A stretch of 64,000 nt of DNA from Streptomyces lanatus. GTDB lineage: Bacteria; Actinomycetota; Actinomycetes; Streptomycetales; Streptomycetaceae. The position numbers were made by a program, and so were the translations under genes. Of this stretch, positions 48,574-57,768 are shown piece by piece. Position 1 is the stretch's first letter; each line of letters begins with the position of its first letter. The stretch covers positions 1,139,605 through 1,203,604 of the forward strand of contig NZ_BNBM01000001.1 in NCBI RefSeq assembly GCF_014655715.1. Direction: 5' to 3'. Below the pieces are notes generated by a model that made no database searches, was not told where the DNA came from, and was given only the letters and a program-made list of their open reading frames with translations.

Positions 48574-49406
48574 CGGCGGCCCGCCAGGAAGTCGGCGCAC
48601 ATCCGGTTGAACAGCTCGGCGCGCTCGAACTGCACCCAGTGCCCGGTGCCCGCGACCTCGTACAGATCGCAGTTGGGCATACGGTCGGCCAGCATCCGGC
48701 CCCCGGACGGCCGGTTCACCTTGTCGGCCGCGCCCCAGAGCACCAGCGTGGGCACCGGAAGCCGGGACAGTCGCCGGTCGCGGGTGAAGTCCATCCTCCA
48801 CAGGGCCTTCAGCGTCTTCGGGCGCCTCAGCGGCGGGTCCGCGACGACCTCCGGGTCGATGCTGTCCCGGTAGCGCGACTCGATGACGCTGTCCGGCACG
48901 TCCGCCGCGTTGAAGACGAGGTGGGTGCGGATGAACCTCTCCAGCTTCAGCCGCGAAGGCCCGTCCCCGGAGTAGTAGTCGAGCAGGCTGTTCAGGCCGG
49001 GGGTCGGCAGCGCGCGGGTGGTGCCGATGCCGCCGGGGCCCATCAGGACCATGCGGTCGACCCGGTCGGGGGTGTCCAGGGCGAGGCGCAGGGCACAGGC
49101 GCCACCGTAGGAGTTGCCGACCAAGTGCGCCTTGTCCAGGCCGAGTTCATCGAGCAGACCACGGACGCCGGTGGCGAGGTGACCGAAGGGGTCGGCGCGG
49201 TCCACGCCCTTGCTGCTGCGGCCGTAGCCGGGCAGGTCGGGGACGATGACGCGGTACTCCTTGGCCAACTCGGCGATGTTCCGGGCGTAGTTGGAGACCC
49301 CGGAGGCGCCGGGGCCGCCGCCGTGCAGCAGCAGTACGGGCGGTCCGTCGCCGGTCTCCGTGACGAAGATCCGGCGACCGTGGACATCGATCAGGGACTC
49401 TCTCAT
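48570..49406 (-). CDS. meta-cleavage product hydrolase (alpha/beta hydrolase, MhpC/BphD type)
   Basis: The protein has 278 residues. LLLHGGGPGASGVSNY is the oxyanion-hole region, HLVGNSYGGACALRLAL holds the nucleophile Ser, and AGTGHWVQFERAELFN the catalytic His. Enzymes of this type split the ring-fission product into 2-hydroxypenta-2,4-dienoate and a carboxylic acid. ATG 49406 overlaps the stop of the hydroxylase gene. The dienoate would go to MhpD-MhpE-MhpF encoded 6 kb away. Confidence 0.9.
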   Translation of the reverse strand: MRESLIDVHGRRIFVTETGDGPPVLLLHGGGPGASGVSNYARNIAELAKEYRVIVPDLPGYGRSSKGVDRADPFGHLATGVRGLLDELGLDKAHLVGNSYGGACALRLALDTPDRVDRMVLMGPGGIGTTRALPTPGLNSLLDYYSGDGPSRLKLERFIRTHLVFNAADVPDSVIESRYRDSIDPEVVADPPLRRPKTLKALWRMDFTRDRRLSRLPVPTLVLWGAADKVNRPSGGRMLADRMPNCDLYEVAGTGHWVQFERAELFNRMCADFLAGRR

Positions 49407-50968
49407 GACGCTCCTTGGAGGGTGAATCCGGTTGGGGGCGGCGGGAGTTGGGCGCCCGCGGGGGCGGCGGCATAGACGTACGCGTCGGGGCGCAGCGCGA
49501 GGGCGGCGGCACGGTGCTCGGTCAGCCACGGCAGCAGCACACCCTCGTCGTCCACGACCGCGCCCTCCGCCGGGAGCGAGCCCGCCGGCAGGACCGTCAG
49601 GGAGGGGACACCGGAGCGGTCCCACGCGGGCTGCGGGGTGAGCCGTCCGCGATGCAGCAGCAGCCACCGACCGTCGAGTACGTCGTCCAGGCGGGCCCGC
49701 GTGCCGTCGGGGGCGGTGACCCGGGGCTGAGGCAGCTGATGCCCGGAGGCCTTGGCGCGAGGGCGGGCCTGGAGGCCTTCGGCGTAGTGGGCGGCGGGGA
49801 TCCAGTTGGAGCCCTGGAGCCAGTCGCCGAAGCCCGGGACCCGGTTCAGGGCCGGAAGCAGCAGGTCCCGGAGCCGGGTGACGGCGGGCCGCCGCTCGGT
49901 GATGACACGGCCGACGAACACCGCCCGCGCGGTGACCTCCTTGACGTGCGGCTTGCGCTCGGCCTCGTAGCTGTCGAGCACCGACTCGGGCAGCTCGCCG
50001 CGCAGCACGGCCTCCAGCTTCCAGCACAGGTTGGCCACGTCACGCACCCCGGCGGCCATGCCCTGCCCGATCCACGGCGGCATCGCATGGGCGGCGTCAC
50101 CGGCGAGGAAGACCCTGCCCACCCGGAAGCGGGCGGCGAAGCGGACATGGTGGCTGTAGACGGTGGCGCGCAGGATCTCGATCTGGTCCGGGCCGATCCC
50201 GTACCGCGCCACCATCGAGTGGATCGCGTCGTCGGTCGTCAGATAGGTCTCGTCGTCGCCCGGCAGGATCGGGAACTCCCAGCGGTGGTGACCGAGCGGG
50301 GTCGGGCAGTCGACCGCCGGGCGGGCCGGGTCGCAGCGGAAGCGCAGCCGGTCGTGGTCCGGCCAGGGCTCGATCATCCTGGTGTCGACGACGACCCAGC
50401 GGTCCTCGTACGTCCGTCCCTCGTACCCCACGTTGAGCTGCGCACGGGTGAGGCTGGAGCCGCCGTCGGCCGCGACGACGTACTTGGCGCGCAGACGTCG
50501 TACGGCGTCGTCGGCGGTTCCCACGACGGTGAGCTCGACCCCGTCCGCCTCCTGGCGCAGCCGCACGCACTCGTGCCGCAGCAGGACCTCCACCTCGGGG
50601 TAGCGGTCGACGCCGTCGCGCAGGATCTGCTCAAGGGCGGGCTGGTAGAGGAACATCTGCGGCGGGTGGCCGTGGCCGCGCGGGGTGGGGCGGGCGCTGA
50701 TGAAGGCGCGGCCGCGCGCGTCGACGAAGTCGAGCGGCCGGTCGGGGAGCATGTCCTGCTTCAGCCGCTCGGCGAGGCCGGTGCGCTGCCAGATCCGCAG
50801 GACCTCCTCGTCGGTGGAGATCGCGCGGGCCCGCGAGTAGATCTCGGCGTCGCGCTCCAGCACGACGACCTTCAGGCCGGCCGCGCCCAGCAGGTTCGCG
50901 GCGGTCACTCCCGTGGGGCCGTAGCCGATCACCGCCACGTCGTACGCATCCTCGCCGGTCCCTGTCAT
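49403..50968 (-). CDS. FAD-dependent aromatic hydroxylase (MhpA-like)
   Basis: A 521-residue flavoprotein monooxygenase. DVAVIGYGPTGVTAANLLG is the FAD Rossmann motif. A DG-type segment VVAADGGSSLTR and RVFLAGDAAHAMPPWIGQGM are the further FAD/NADPH contacts. A thioredoxin-like C-terminal domain is present, as in MhpA and phenol hydroxylases. It likely adds the second ring hydroxyl before extradiol cleavage. The ATG at 50968 lies just inside the 44-bp palindrome controlled region, divergent from the TetR gene. Confidence 0.9.
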   Translation of the reverse strand: MTGTGEDAYDVAVIGYGPTGVTAANLLGAAGLKVVVLERDAEIYSRARAISTDEEVLRIWQRTGLAERLKQDMLPDRPLDFVDARGRAFISARPTPRGHGHPPQMFLYQPALEQILRDGVDRYPEVEVLLRHECVRLRQEADGVELTVVGTADDAVRRLRAKYVVAADGGSSLTRAQLNVGYEGRTYEDRWVVVDTRMIEPWPDHDRLRFRCDPARPAVDCPTPLGHHRWEFPILPGDDETYLTTDDAIHSMVARYGIGPDQIEILRATVYSHHVRFAARFRVGRVFLAGDAAHAMPPWIGQGMAAGVRDVANLCWKLEAVLRGELPESVLDSYEAERKPHVKEVTARAVFVGRVITERRPAVTRLRDLLLPALNRVPGFGDWLQGSNWIPAAHYAEGLQARPRAKASGHQLPQPRVTAPDGTRARLDDVLDGRWLLLHRGRLTPQPAWDRSGVPSLTVLPAGSLPAEGAVVDDEGVLLPWLTEHRAAALALRPDAYVYAAAPAGAQLPPPPTGFTLQGAS

Positions 50969-50995
50969 CGGCCCACCTCACTGTCGTCCCGGATT

Positions 50996-51039
50996 CTTAC
51001 CGTAGTGTTCACTCCAATTGGAATGGACGCTACGGTAAG
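50996..51039. promoter_or_regulatory. 44-bp palindrome between hydroxylase and TetR genes
   Basis: Outer arms CTTACCGTAG (50996-51005) and CTACGGTAAG (51030-51039) are perfect 10-bp inverted repeats. The centre CCAATTGG is itself a perfect palindrome, and the arms between are partly symmetric. It starts 28 bp before the hydroxylase ATG and ends 48 bp before the TetR ATG, as expected for a TetR-family autoregulatory operator, possibly binding two dimers. Confidence 0.8.
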
Positions 51040-51087
51040 CTCGGCTTCAGGGTCGGTCAAGTGCCGGACCGACAGGAAGGGGCGCCG

Positions 51088-51735
51088 ATGACCAGGCCTC
51101 GGGCGGCGCGCAGGATGCGGGCGAACGGCGTGGAGTCGCGGCAGCGCATCCTCGACGCCGCCGTCGAGATCGCGGGCGAGCGCGGCTACGAGGGCACGTC
51201 GATCGCGGCGGTCAGCGCCAAGTGCGGGCTGCCCGCGTCCTCGATCTACTGGCACTTCGAGGACAAGGACCATCTGATCGCCGCGGTCATCGAGCGCAGC
51301 TTCGCGGCCTGGCTCACGGCCGTCGAACTGCCCGGCCCCGAGGCGGGCACCCCACTGGAGCGGGTGACGGCGATGGCGGCGCGGGTCGCGAGATCACTGG
51401 TCGAGGCGCCGGACTTCCTGCGTCTGGGCCTGATGCTCGCCTTGGAGCGACGCCCCGCCGAGCCCCGGGGCCGGGCGGTGTTCCTCCAGGTGCGCGACCT
51501 CTCCCGGCAGCGGGTCGCGGACATGATCCGCGCCCTGTTCCCGACCCTCGACGAGGACGTCGTCCACACCCTGACGACCTACGCCGTGGCCGGAGCCGAC
51601 GGACTGTTCGTGCACCGCGAGATCGGCGGCGACTCGGTCGACCTGGTGGCGATGTTCGAGCTGCACGCACGGCTCGTCTACGAGGCCGCGCGCGGGATGA
51701 CACCGACCCATTGCCCCAAGGAGGCCAAGGCATGA
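51088..51735 (+). CDS. TetR-family transcriptional regulator
   Basis: A 215-residue regulator; the N-terminal helix-turn-helix is TSIAAVSAKCGLPASSIYWHF. The C-terminal ligand domain is alpha-helical without a diagnostic motif. ATG 51088 is preferred over one 27 bp upstream because GGAAGG lies 8 bases before it. The stop overlaps the amidohydrolase ATG (ATGA). The palindrome upstream and the divergent hydroxylase operon suggest repression of both, relieved by an aromatic metabolite. Confidence 0.9.
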   Translation: MTRPRAARRMRANGVESRQRILDAAVEIAGERGYEGTSIAAVSAKCGLPASSIYWHFEDKDHLIAAVIERSFAAWLTAVELPGPEAGTPLERVTAMAARVARSLVEAPDFLRLGLMLALERRPAEPRGRAVFLQVRDLSRQRVADMIRALFPTLDEDVVHTLTTYAVAGADGLFVHREIGGDSVDLVAMFELHARLVYEAARGMTPTHCPKEAKA

Positions 51736-52781
51736 CCACCGCACCCCGCCGTATCGACGTCCACCAGCACCTCATCCCCTCCCTCTACCGCGACGCCCTC
51801 GCCGCGTCCGGCATCACGGAGGCGGGCGGCCGTGCCCTGCCCGACTGGAGTCCCGAGGCGGCCCTGGAGTCGATGGACCTGCTCGGCACCGAGACTGCGA
51901 TCCTCTCGGTCTCCACCCCCGGCACCGGCTTCCTCACCGACCCCGATGAGGCCGCCGGCCTGGCCCGGCGCCTCAACGACCACTGCGCCGAGCTCACCGC
52001 CCAACACCCCGCCCGCTTCGGCTGGTTCGCCACGCTGCCCATGCCCGATGTCGCCGCGTCGGCGCGGGAGGCCGGGCGTGCGCTGGCCGAGCTGGGGGCC
52101 GACGGGGTGACGCTGCTGGCCAACAACCGGGGCGCCTACCTCGGCGCCGAGGGCCAGGACGCCCTGTGGGAGGTCCTCGACGAGCACGGTGCCGTCGTCT
52201 TCGTGCATCCGGCCGAACTCCCCGCGCCCGCCGTCGACGGCATCCTGCCGTTCGCCGCCGACTTCCTCCTCGACACCACCCGCGCCGCGTATCTCCTCGT
52301 ACGCAACGGCGTCCCGCGCCGCTACCCCAACATCCGGTTCATCCTCAGCCACGGCGGCGGCTTCGTCCCGTACGCCTCCCATCGCATGGCCGTCGCCATC
52401 GCCGGTGACATCGGACGCGGCCCCCATGACGTCCTGGACGACTTCCGGGGTTTCCACTTCGACACCGCGCTGTCCTCCAGCCCCGCTGCCCTGCCCACGC
52501 TGCTCGCCTTCGCCCGTCCCGGGCACGTCCTGTTCGGCAGCGACTGGCCGTTCGCGCCGGCCGCGGCGGGACAGTACTTCGCGGCCGGGCTCGACAGCGG
52601 TGTCGACCCCGACACCCTCGCGACGATCAACCGCACGGCCGCCGAGGCGCTCTTCCCGCGCCTGGCCGGGAGCAGGCCCGCGCCGCCGGAGCCGCGTCCC
52701 CTCGCGGTGCGTCTGCGGCGGTCCGTGCGGCGCGCCGGGGCCCGTGCCGTGTTCAAGCTCATCCAGCCCGGGAGCGACTGA
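51732..52781 (+). CDS. Amidohydrolase-2 family decarboxylase-like enzyme
   Basis: A 349-residue TIM barrel with metal ligands DVHQHLIP (HxH), VVFVHPAEL, FILSHGGG and FGSDWPFAP (Asp). This is the ACMSD/gamma-resorcylate/6-methylsalicylate decarboxylase group, which removes CO2 from aromatic or semialdehyde acids. It is translationally coupled to the TetR gene. In this setting it would decarboxylate a hydroxybenzoate or ring-fission acid. The last 35 residues are basic and specific to this protein. Confidence 0.85.
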   Translation: MTTAPRRIDVHQHLIPSLYRDALAASGITEAGGRALPDWSPEAALESMDLLGTETAILSVSTPGTGFLTDPDEAAGLARRLNDHCAELTAQHPARFGWFATLPMPDVAASAREAGRALAELGADGVTLLANNRGAYLGAEGQDALWEVLDEHGAVVFVHPAELPAPAVDGILPFAADFLLDTTRAAYLLVRNGVPRRYPNIRFILSHGGGFVPYASHRMAVAIAGDIGRGPHDVLDDFRGFHFDTALSSSPAALPTLLAFARPGHVLFGSDWPFAPAAAGQYFAAGLDSGVDPDTLATINRTAAEALFPRLAGSRPAPPEPRPLAVRLRRSVRRAGARAVFKLIQPGSD

Positions 52782-52811
52782 GGCCGGGACCGGCTGAGGC
52801 CGGGACCGGCT
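52780..52811. repeat. Two perfect 16-bp direct repeats
   Basis: GAGGCCGGGACCGGCT occurs twice back to back, beginning in the amidohydrolase stop codon. Each copy contains a small hairpin, so it may help end transcription. Confidence 0.7.
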
Positions 52812-52830
52812 GAGGGCCGTGGGCGGCGGC

Positions 52831-55011
52831 CTATTCGCTCAGTGCCGCCCAGACCGTCTTGCCGTGCCGGGCGTGGCGGGTGCCCCACTGCCCGGCGAGC
52901 TGGGCGACCAGGAGCAGACCGCGGCCACCCTCGTCGAAGACCCGGGCCCGGCGCAGATGCGGGGTGGTGCCGCCCGCGTCGGAGACCTCGCACAGCAGGG
53001 CGCGGTCATGGATGAGACGCAGACTGATCGGGGAACGCCCATAGCGGATGGCGTTGGTGACGAGTTCGCTGACCACCAGCTCGGCGACGAAGGCGAGTTC
53101 CTCCAGGCCCCAGGCGGCCAGTTGCCGGGAGACGTCCGCACGGGCACGCGCCACGACCGCCGGGTCGGCGTCCAACTCCCAGGTGACGACCCGGTCGGCG
53201 CCCAGCGCACGGGTACGGGCGAGGAGCAGGGCGATGTCGTCGTCCGGCCGGGACGGAAGCAGGGCCTCCAGCACGGTGTCGCAGGCGGTCTCCAGGGACG
53301 GGGCCGGGCGGGCGAGGATCCGGCACAGGGTGGTGAGGCCGACTTCGATGTCGGGGGTGTCTGGAGCGGGGGTGTCGGGAGCCGGGGTGTCGGGAGCCGG
53401 GGACACGTCGTCAACGCCCTCCGCCGCCCTCGCCTCGATCAGGCCGTCGGTGCACAGGGCGATCAGGCTGCCCTCGGGCAGGTCGACCTCCAGCGCCTCG
53501 AACGGCAGCCCGCCGATGCCCAGCGGAGGACCGGGCGGCAGTTCCAGGACGTCCGCCGTGCCGTCCCGGACCACCACGGCAGGCGGCACATGCCCCGCGC
53601 GGGCCAGGGTGCAGCGGCGCGCGACGGGGTCGTAGACGGCGTAGAGGCAGGTGGCACCGTTGTCCCGGCCCACGTCGGCCTCGGGTTCGGCGTCCGGGTC
53701 CGTGCCCGCCTCGGTGGCCAGGCGCAGGACGACATCGTCCAGGTGGGTGAGGAGCTCGTCCGGCGGCAGATCGATGTCGGCCAGGGTGCGTACGGCGGTC
53801 CGCAGCCGGCCCATGGTGGCGGCGGCGCGGATGCCGTGACCGACGACATCGCCCACCACCAACGCCACCCGCGCGCCGGACAGCGGGATGACGTCGTACC
53901 AGTCACCGCCCACCCCGGTCTCGGAGCCGGCCGGGAGATAGCGGTAGGCGACGTCCACGGCCGACTGCCGCGGTGCCGCCCGGGGGAGCAGGCTGCGCTG
54001 GAGGGTGAGGGCGGTGGCACGCGCGTGTGTGTAGCGGCGGGCGTTGTCGACGGCTACGGCGGCCCTGGCGACGATCTCCTGGGCGAGCAGCAGATCCTCG
54101 TCGTCGTAGTGCCGGGCGGGGCCGTAGCGGTGGAACTGGGCGACGCCCAGCGTGGTGTCCCGGGCGCGCAGCGGCACGACCAGGGTGGAACCGTCGCTCG
54201 GGGCGCCCCACGCCCCGCCCTGCCGCTGCCGGCTGGGCCGTCCGCTGCTCAGTGCCTGCGCGCACGGCGATCCGTCCGGGCAGGTGTGCAGCTGCCTCGG
54301 TGCGATCGCCGGTTCCGGGCCGGCCCCGCCCGTCGGCCCCTCGGCCATCCGGCGCAGCATCAGCGGGCCCTCCCCCGCCGCGTCCCGTCCGCGCAGCACG
54401 GTGTCGAGCAGGTCGACGGTGACCAGGTCGGCGAACTGCTGGACGGCGAAGTCCGCCAGTTCCTGGGTGGTGCGGGCGATGTCGAGGGTGGTGCCGATGC
54501 ACATACTGGCCTCGTTCACCATGGCCGACCGCCACCGCAGCCGCCGGTCCCGTTCCTCCTGGAACGCGACGACACCCTGCTCCGCCACCCGGTCCACATA
54601 GGTGGTCGCCAGCGCGGTGAGCTGCCGCGCCGCCACACTGACCTGCTCGGCGTCGTCGCTGAGCCGGGGCAGTTCCGCGAACAGCCGGTCGCTGACGATC
54701 TCCTGCGCCAGCCGGAAGGCACGCAGCATGGTGCTGAGAGGTGTGCCGTGCCGGGCCAGCACCCGCGCACGCTCCACATCGGCGGGCGGCAGTTCGATCA
54801 GGCTCGGCTCGATCGCGTGTTCGATTCCGAACAGGGCGGCGGCGGTGTGCTCGACGACGTTCTCGGCGGCCGTCCTGGCGACGTCCGGGTTCTCCCACAG
54901 CGCGGGGAGTTCGCGCCGCAGGCGTTGTTCCACGTCGGCCGTGAGCTCATCGGTCCGCGAGCCGAGCTCATGCGCCGCACGCGAGAGAAGACCGCCGGGC
55001 GTGGGCTCCAC
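52831..55011 (-). CDS. GAF-SpoIIE phosphatase with anti-sigma-type ATPase domain
   Basis: A 726-residue signalling protein. The order is an N-terminal helical domain like RsbRD-type sensors (about 10-165), a GAF-like domain (about 170-340), a PP2C/SpoIIE phosphatase (about 355-590: GVGGDWYDVIPL, VVGDVVGHGIRAA, ALCTDGLIE) and an RsbW-like HATPase (about 610-726: LVVSELVTNAIRYG, DEGGRGLLLV). Such hybrids control anti-anti-sigma factors in Streptomyces. Phosphatase and ATPase are joined by a linker with PAPDTP repeats. It sits between two catabolic units with its own orientation and no STAS partner nearby, so it may be unrelated to the aromatic genes. Confidence 0.9.
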   Translation of the reverse strand: MEPTPGGLLSRAAHELGSRTDELTADVEQRLRRELPALWENPDVARTAAENVVEHTAAALFGIEHAIEPSLIELPPADVERARVLARHGTPLSTMLRAFRLAQEIVSDRLFAELPRLSDDAEQVSVAARQLTALATTYVDRVAEQGVVAFQEERDRRLRWRSAMVNEASMCIGTTLDIARTTQELADFAVQQFADLVTVDLLDTVLRGRDAAGEGPLMLRRMAEGPTGGAGPEPAIAPRQLHTCPDGSPCAQALSSGRPSRQRQGGAWGAPSDGSTLVVPLRARDTTLGVAQFHRYGPARHYDDEDLLLAQEIVARAAVAVDNARRYTHARATALTLQRSLLPRAAPRQSAVDVAYRYLPAGSETGVGGDWYDVIPLSGARVALVVGDVVGHGIRAAATMGRLRTAVRTLADIDLPPDELLTHLDDVVLRLATEAGTDPDAEPEADVGRDNGATCLYAVYDPVARRCTLARAGHVPPAVVVRDGTADVLELPPGPPLGIGGLPFEALEVDLPEGSLIALCTDGLIEARAAEGVDDVSPAPDTPAPDTPAPDTPDIEVGLTTLCRILARPAPSLETACDTVLEALLPSRPDDDIALLLARTRALGADRVVTWELDADPAVVARARADVSRQLAAWGLEELAFVAELVVSELVTNAIRYGRSPISLRLIHDRALLCEVSDAGGTTPHLRRARVFDEGGRGLLLVAQLAGQWGTRHARHGKTVWAALSE
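53356..53400. repeat. 15-bp tandem repeat inside the phosphatase gene
   Basis: Three copies, two identical (GGTGTCGGGAGCCGG) and one variant, encode the PAPDT repeats in the linker between the phosphatase and ATPase domains. The number of copies is likely to vary between strains. Confidence 0.75.
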
Positions 55012-55092
55012 ACAGACGACGTTACGCCGCTCTCATGGATGCCTCAGACCGGACGGGCCGCCTCCTGTCCACCGTCGTACGGGCCGCACCCG

Positions 55093-55845
55093 TCACCCGC
55101 CCCCGCGCAGCACCCGAGACAGTCCGAGCGCCGCCGTCCGTACGGCGGGTGCCAGCTGGGCGGGGCTGAAGCGGGCGCGCGGCACGGCCACCGAGAGGGC
55201 GGCGACCGTGGTGCCGCCTGCGAAGACGGGCGCCGCGATGCAGCTCACGCCGAGGGCGGCCTCCTGCTCCTCGTAGGCGAGGCCGGAGACCCGGGTCTTC
55301 TCCAGGGCCATGCGCAGCCGGTTCGGGTCGGTGATGGAGTGCGGGGTGAGGCTCGGCAGCGGCCGGGACAGCACCTCCTCGGTGAGCTCGGCGCCGGAGA
55401 AGGCGAGCAGGGCCTTGCCGACCCCGGTGCAGGTCAGCGGGAGGCTGCCGCCGATACGGGAGGGCAGCTGGAGTGCCTCGTGGCCGTGGATGCGCTCCAG
55501 GTAGACCACGTCCATGCCCTCGCGGATGCCGAGGTGGACGGTCTCGCGGGTGGCCTCGAACAGGTCCTGGAGGAACGGCAGGGCCGCCTCGCGCAGATCG
55601 AGCCGGTGCGGCACCAGCGAGCCCAGCTCGAACAGCTTCGCGCCGAGCCGGTACCGGGTGCCCGAGCGCTCCAGCCAGCCCAGCCGCACCAGGTCCGCCG
55701 CCAGCCGGTGCACCGTGGCCTTGGGCAGCCCGGTGCGCTCGGAAAGTTCCGACAGACGGTACGGTCCGCCGCTCGGGCTGAAGCTCTCCAGGATGGTCGC
55801 GGCCTTGTCCAGCATGTTGCTGCCGCCCACGTTGTTCCGCGTCAC
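55093..55845 (-). CDS. IclR-family transcriptional regulator
   Basis: A protein of 240-250 residues. The winged helix covers [20 protein letters not shown], and the IclR effector domain has [18 protein letters not shown] and [21 protein letters not shown]. The start is uncertain: GTG 55845 ([10 protein letters not shown]) or ATG 55815 ([10 protein letters not shown]); neither has a good ribosome-binding site, and the palindrome 55832-55852 covers the first. It is divergent from mhpD-mhpF-mhpE, its probable target. Confidence 0.88.
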   Translation of the reverse strand: MTRNNVGGSNMLDKAATILESFSPSGGPYRLSELSERTGLPKATVHRLAADLVRLGWLERSGTRYRLGAKLFELGSLVPHRLDLREAALPFLQDLFEATRETVHLGIREGMDVVYLERIHGHEALQLPSRIGGSLPLTCTGVGKALLAFSGAELTEEVLSRPLPSLTPHSITDPNRLRMALEKTRVSGLAYEEQEAALGVSCIAAPVFAGGTTVAALSVAVPRARFSPAQLAPAVRTAALGLSRVLRGGG

Positions 55846-55852
55846 GGAACAA
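55832..55852. promoter_or_regulatory. Probable IclR operator
   Basis: TTGTTCCG (55832-55839) and CGGAACAA (55845-55852) are perfect 8-bp arms around five bases. The site overlaps the GTG candidate start of the IclR gene, suggesting autoregulation and control of the divergent mhp genes. Confidence 0.65.
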
Positions 55853-55883
55853 AGTTTGGCGCTCTTGCTCAGGGCCTGTCTAT

Positions 55884-55955
55884 ATCGGAAGCGGCAGCCG
55901 CATCGAAGGCGGCAGCCACATCGAAGGCAGCCATCACATCGAAGGCGGCAACCGC
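55884..55955 (+). repeat. Four 18-bp tandem repeats in the mhpD leader
   Basis: Units ATCGGAAGCGGCAGCCGC, ATCGAAGGCGGCAGCCAC, ATCGAAGGCAGCCATCAC and ATCGAAGGCGGCAACCGC follow each other without gaps and end 15 bp before the mhpD ribosome-binding site. Confidence 0.85.
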
Positions 55956-55981
55956 CCGTTCCCCTGCCCTGGAGGTATCCC

Positions 55982-56830
55982 GTGCCGACCGCACCCGACG
56001 GTGTCCGTCCGGACGCCGCCCCACCGGCCGTCGTCCAGGCCGCCGACCTGCTGGCGGAGGCCGCCCGGACCGGGGCCGCGTGTCCTCCGGTGCGTGAGCT
56101 GTTCGACGGCGGCGGCGATCTGGCGACCGCGTACGCCGTGCAACAGCTGGGCGTCCGGCGTGGCCTGGACGCCGGCCGCCGGATCGTGGGCCGCAAGATC
56201 GGTCTGACCTCGGTGGCCGTGCAGCGCCAACTCGGCGTGGACCGGCCGGACTTCGGAGCGCTGTTCGCGGACATGGCCGTACCGGACGGCGGTGAGGTGG
56301 CCGCCGGGCGGCTGCTCCAGCCCAAGGTGGAGGCCGAGGTGGCGCTCGTCCTCGGGCGGGACCTGCCGGAGCGGGCGTGCACGGTCGTGGATGTGCTGCG
56401 GGCGGTGGACTTCGCGCTGCCCGCGCTGGAGATCGTGGACAGCCGTATCGCCGGCTGGGACATCTCCCTGGTCGACACGGTCGCGGACAACGCCTCCTGC
56501 GGCCTGTACGTCCTGGGCGCGACCCCCGTACCGCTCACCGCCGTCGATCTGCGGACGGTGACGATGACCATGACCCGGGGCGGCGACTCCGTCTCCGAGG
56601 GCACCGGCGCCGACTGTCTCGGCAGCCCGCTCAACGCGGCCGTGTGGCTGGCCTCCACGCTCGCCGAGCGGGGCGATCCGCTGCGGGCCGGCGACCTGGT
56701 GCTGACCGGCGCGCTCGGCCCTATGGTGCCCGCCGTGCCGGGGGATGTGTTCGAGGCACATATCTCGGGGCTGGGCTCTGTGCGGGTCGGCTTCGCCAAG
56801 GAATCCGCCGAGGAAGGGGGCGAGCTGTGA
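55982..56830 (+). CDS. mhpD: 2-keto-4-pentenoate hydratase
   Basis: A 282-residue enzyme of the fumarylacetoacetase-like fold. [34 protein letters not shown] and [10 protein letters not shown] carry the magnesium-binding Glu/Asp residues. It adds water to 2-hydroxypenta-2,4-dienoate to give 4-hydroxy-2-oxovalerate. The GTG at 55982 is placed by GGAGG six bases upstream. The stop overlaps the mhpF GTG. Divergent from IclR. Confidence 0.92.
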   Translation: MPTAPDGVRPDAAPPAVVQAADLLAEAARTGAACPPVRELFDGGGDLATAYAVQQLGVRRGLDAGRRIVGRKIGLTSVAVQRQLGVDRPDFGALFADMAVPDGGEVAAGRLLQPKVEAEVALVLGRDLPERACTVVDVLRAVDFALPALEIVDSRIAGWDISLVDTVADNASCGLYVLGATPVPLTAVDLRTVTMTMTRGGDSVSEGTGADCLGSPLNAAVWLASTLAERGDPLRAGDLVLTGALGPMVPAVPGDVFEAHISGLGSVRVGFAKESAEEGGEL

Positions 56831-57768
56831 GCACCAAGGTCGCGATCATAGGTTCCGGCAACATAGGGACCGACCTCATGATCAAGGTCCTGCGCCTGTC
56901 GGAGTCGCTGGAGATCGCCGCGCTGGCCGGCATCGACCCGGCCTCGGACGGCCTGGCCCGCGCCCGGCGCCTCAAGGTCGCCACGACCCACGAGGGCGTC
57001 GAAGGGCTCGTCGCGCTGGACGAGTTCGCCGATGTGGAGATCGTCTTCGACGCGACCTCGGCCGGTGCCCACCGCCACCACGACGCGGTGCTGCGCCCGC
57101 TGGGCCGCACCCTCGTCGACCTCACCCCGGCCGCCCTCGGCCCGTACGTCGTCCCGCCGGTCAACGGCGACGCCCATCTCGACGCCCCGAACGTCAACAT
57201 GGTCACCTGCGGCGGCCAGGCCACCATCCCGATCGTCGCCGCCGTGGGCGCGGTCACCCCGGTCCACTACGGCGAGATCGTCGCGTCCCTCGCCTCCCGC
57301 TCCGCCGGACCGGGCACCCGCGCCAACATCGACGAGTTCACCGAGACCACCTCCTCCGCCATCGAGCAGGTCGGCGGCGCAGCGCGCGGCAAGGCGATCA
57401 TCGTCCTCAACCCGGCCGAACCCCCGCTGATCATGCGGGACACCGTGCACTGCCTGGTCTCCGACTGCGCCACCGAGGCGGTCACGGCGTCGGTCGAGGA
57501 GATGGTCGGGCGGGTCCAGGCGTACGTCCCCGGCTACCGGCTCAAGCAGAAGGTGCAGTACGAGCGCGTCGCCGCCGACGACCCGCTGAGCACCCTCGCC
57601 CCGAGCGGCGGCGATCTCCTGAAGGTGTCCGTCTTCCTGGAGGTCGAGGGTGCCGCGCACTACCTCCCGTCCTACGCCGGGAACCTCGACATCATGACCT
57701 CGGCCGCCCTGCGCACCGCGGAACGCATGGCCGCCCGCCCCATCGCTCCGAAGGTGGCCTCCCGATGA
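56827..57768 (+). CDS. mhpF: Acetaldehyde dehydrogenase (acylating)
   Basis: A 313-residue NAD-dependent enzyme. [19 protein letters not shown] is the Rossmann motif, and the catalytic Cys is in [18 protein letters not shown]. It oxidises acetaldehyde to acetyl-CoA and normally forms a channelling complex with MhpE. GTG overlaps the mhpD stop (GTGA), and its stop overlaps the mhpE ATG. Confidence 0.95.
   Translation: MSTKVAIIGSGNIGTDLMIKVLRLSESLEIAALAGIDPASDGLARARRLKVATTHEGVEGLVALDEFADVEIVFDATSAGAHRHHDAVLRPLGRTLVDLTPAALGPYVVPPVNGDAHLDAPNVNMVTCGGQATIPIVAAVGAVTPVHYGEIVASLASRSAGPGTRANIDEFTETTSSAIEQVGGAARGKAIIVLNPAEPPLIMRDTVHCLVSDCATEAVTASVEEMVGRVQAYVPGYRLKQKVQYERVAADDPLSTLAPSGGDLLKVSVFLEVEGAAHYLPSYAGNLDIMTSAALRTAERMAARPIAPKVASR

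Noticed and set aside
52819..56097. Frame of more than 1000 codons on the plus strand opposite the phosphatase gene
   Set aside because: It runs through two real minus-strand genes and an intergenic space and has low-complexity composition, typical of antisense frames in high-GC DNA.
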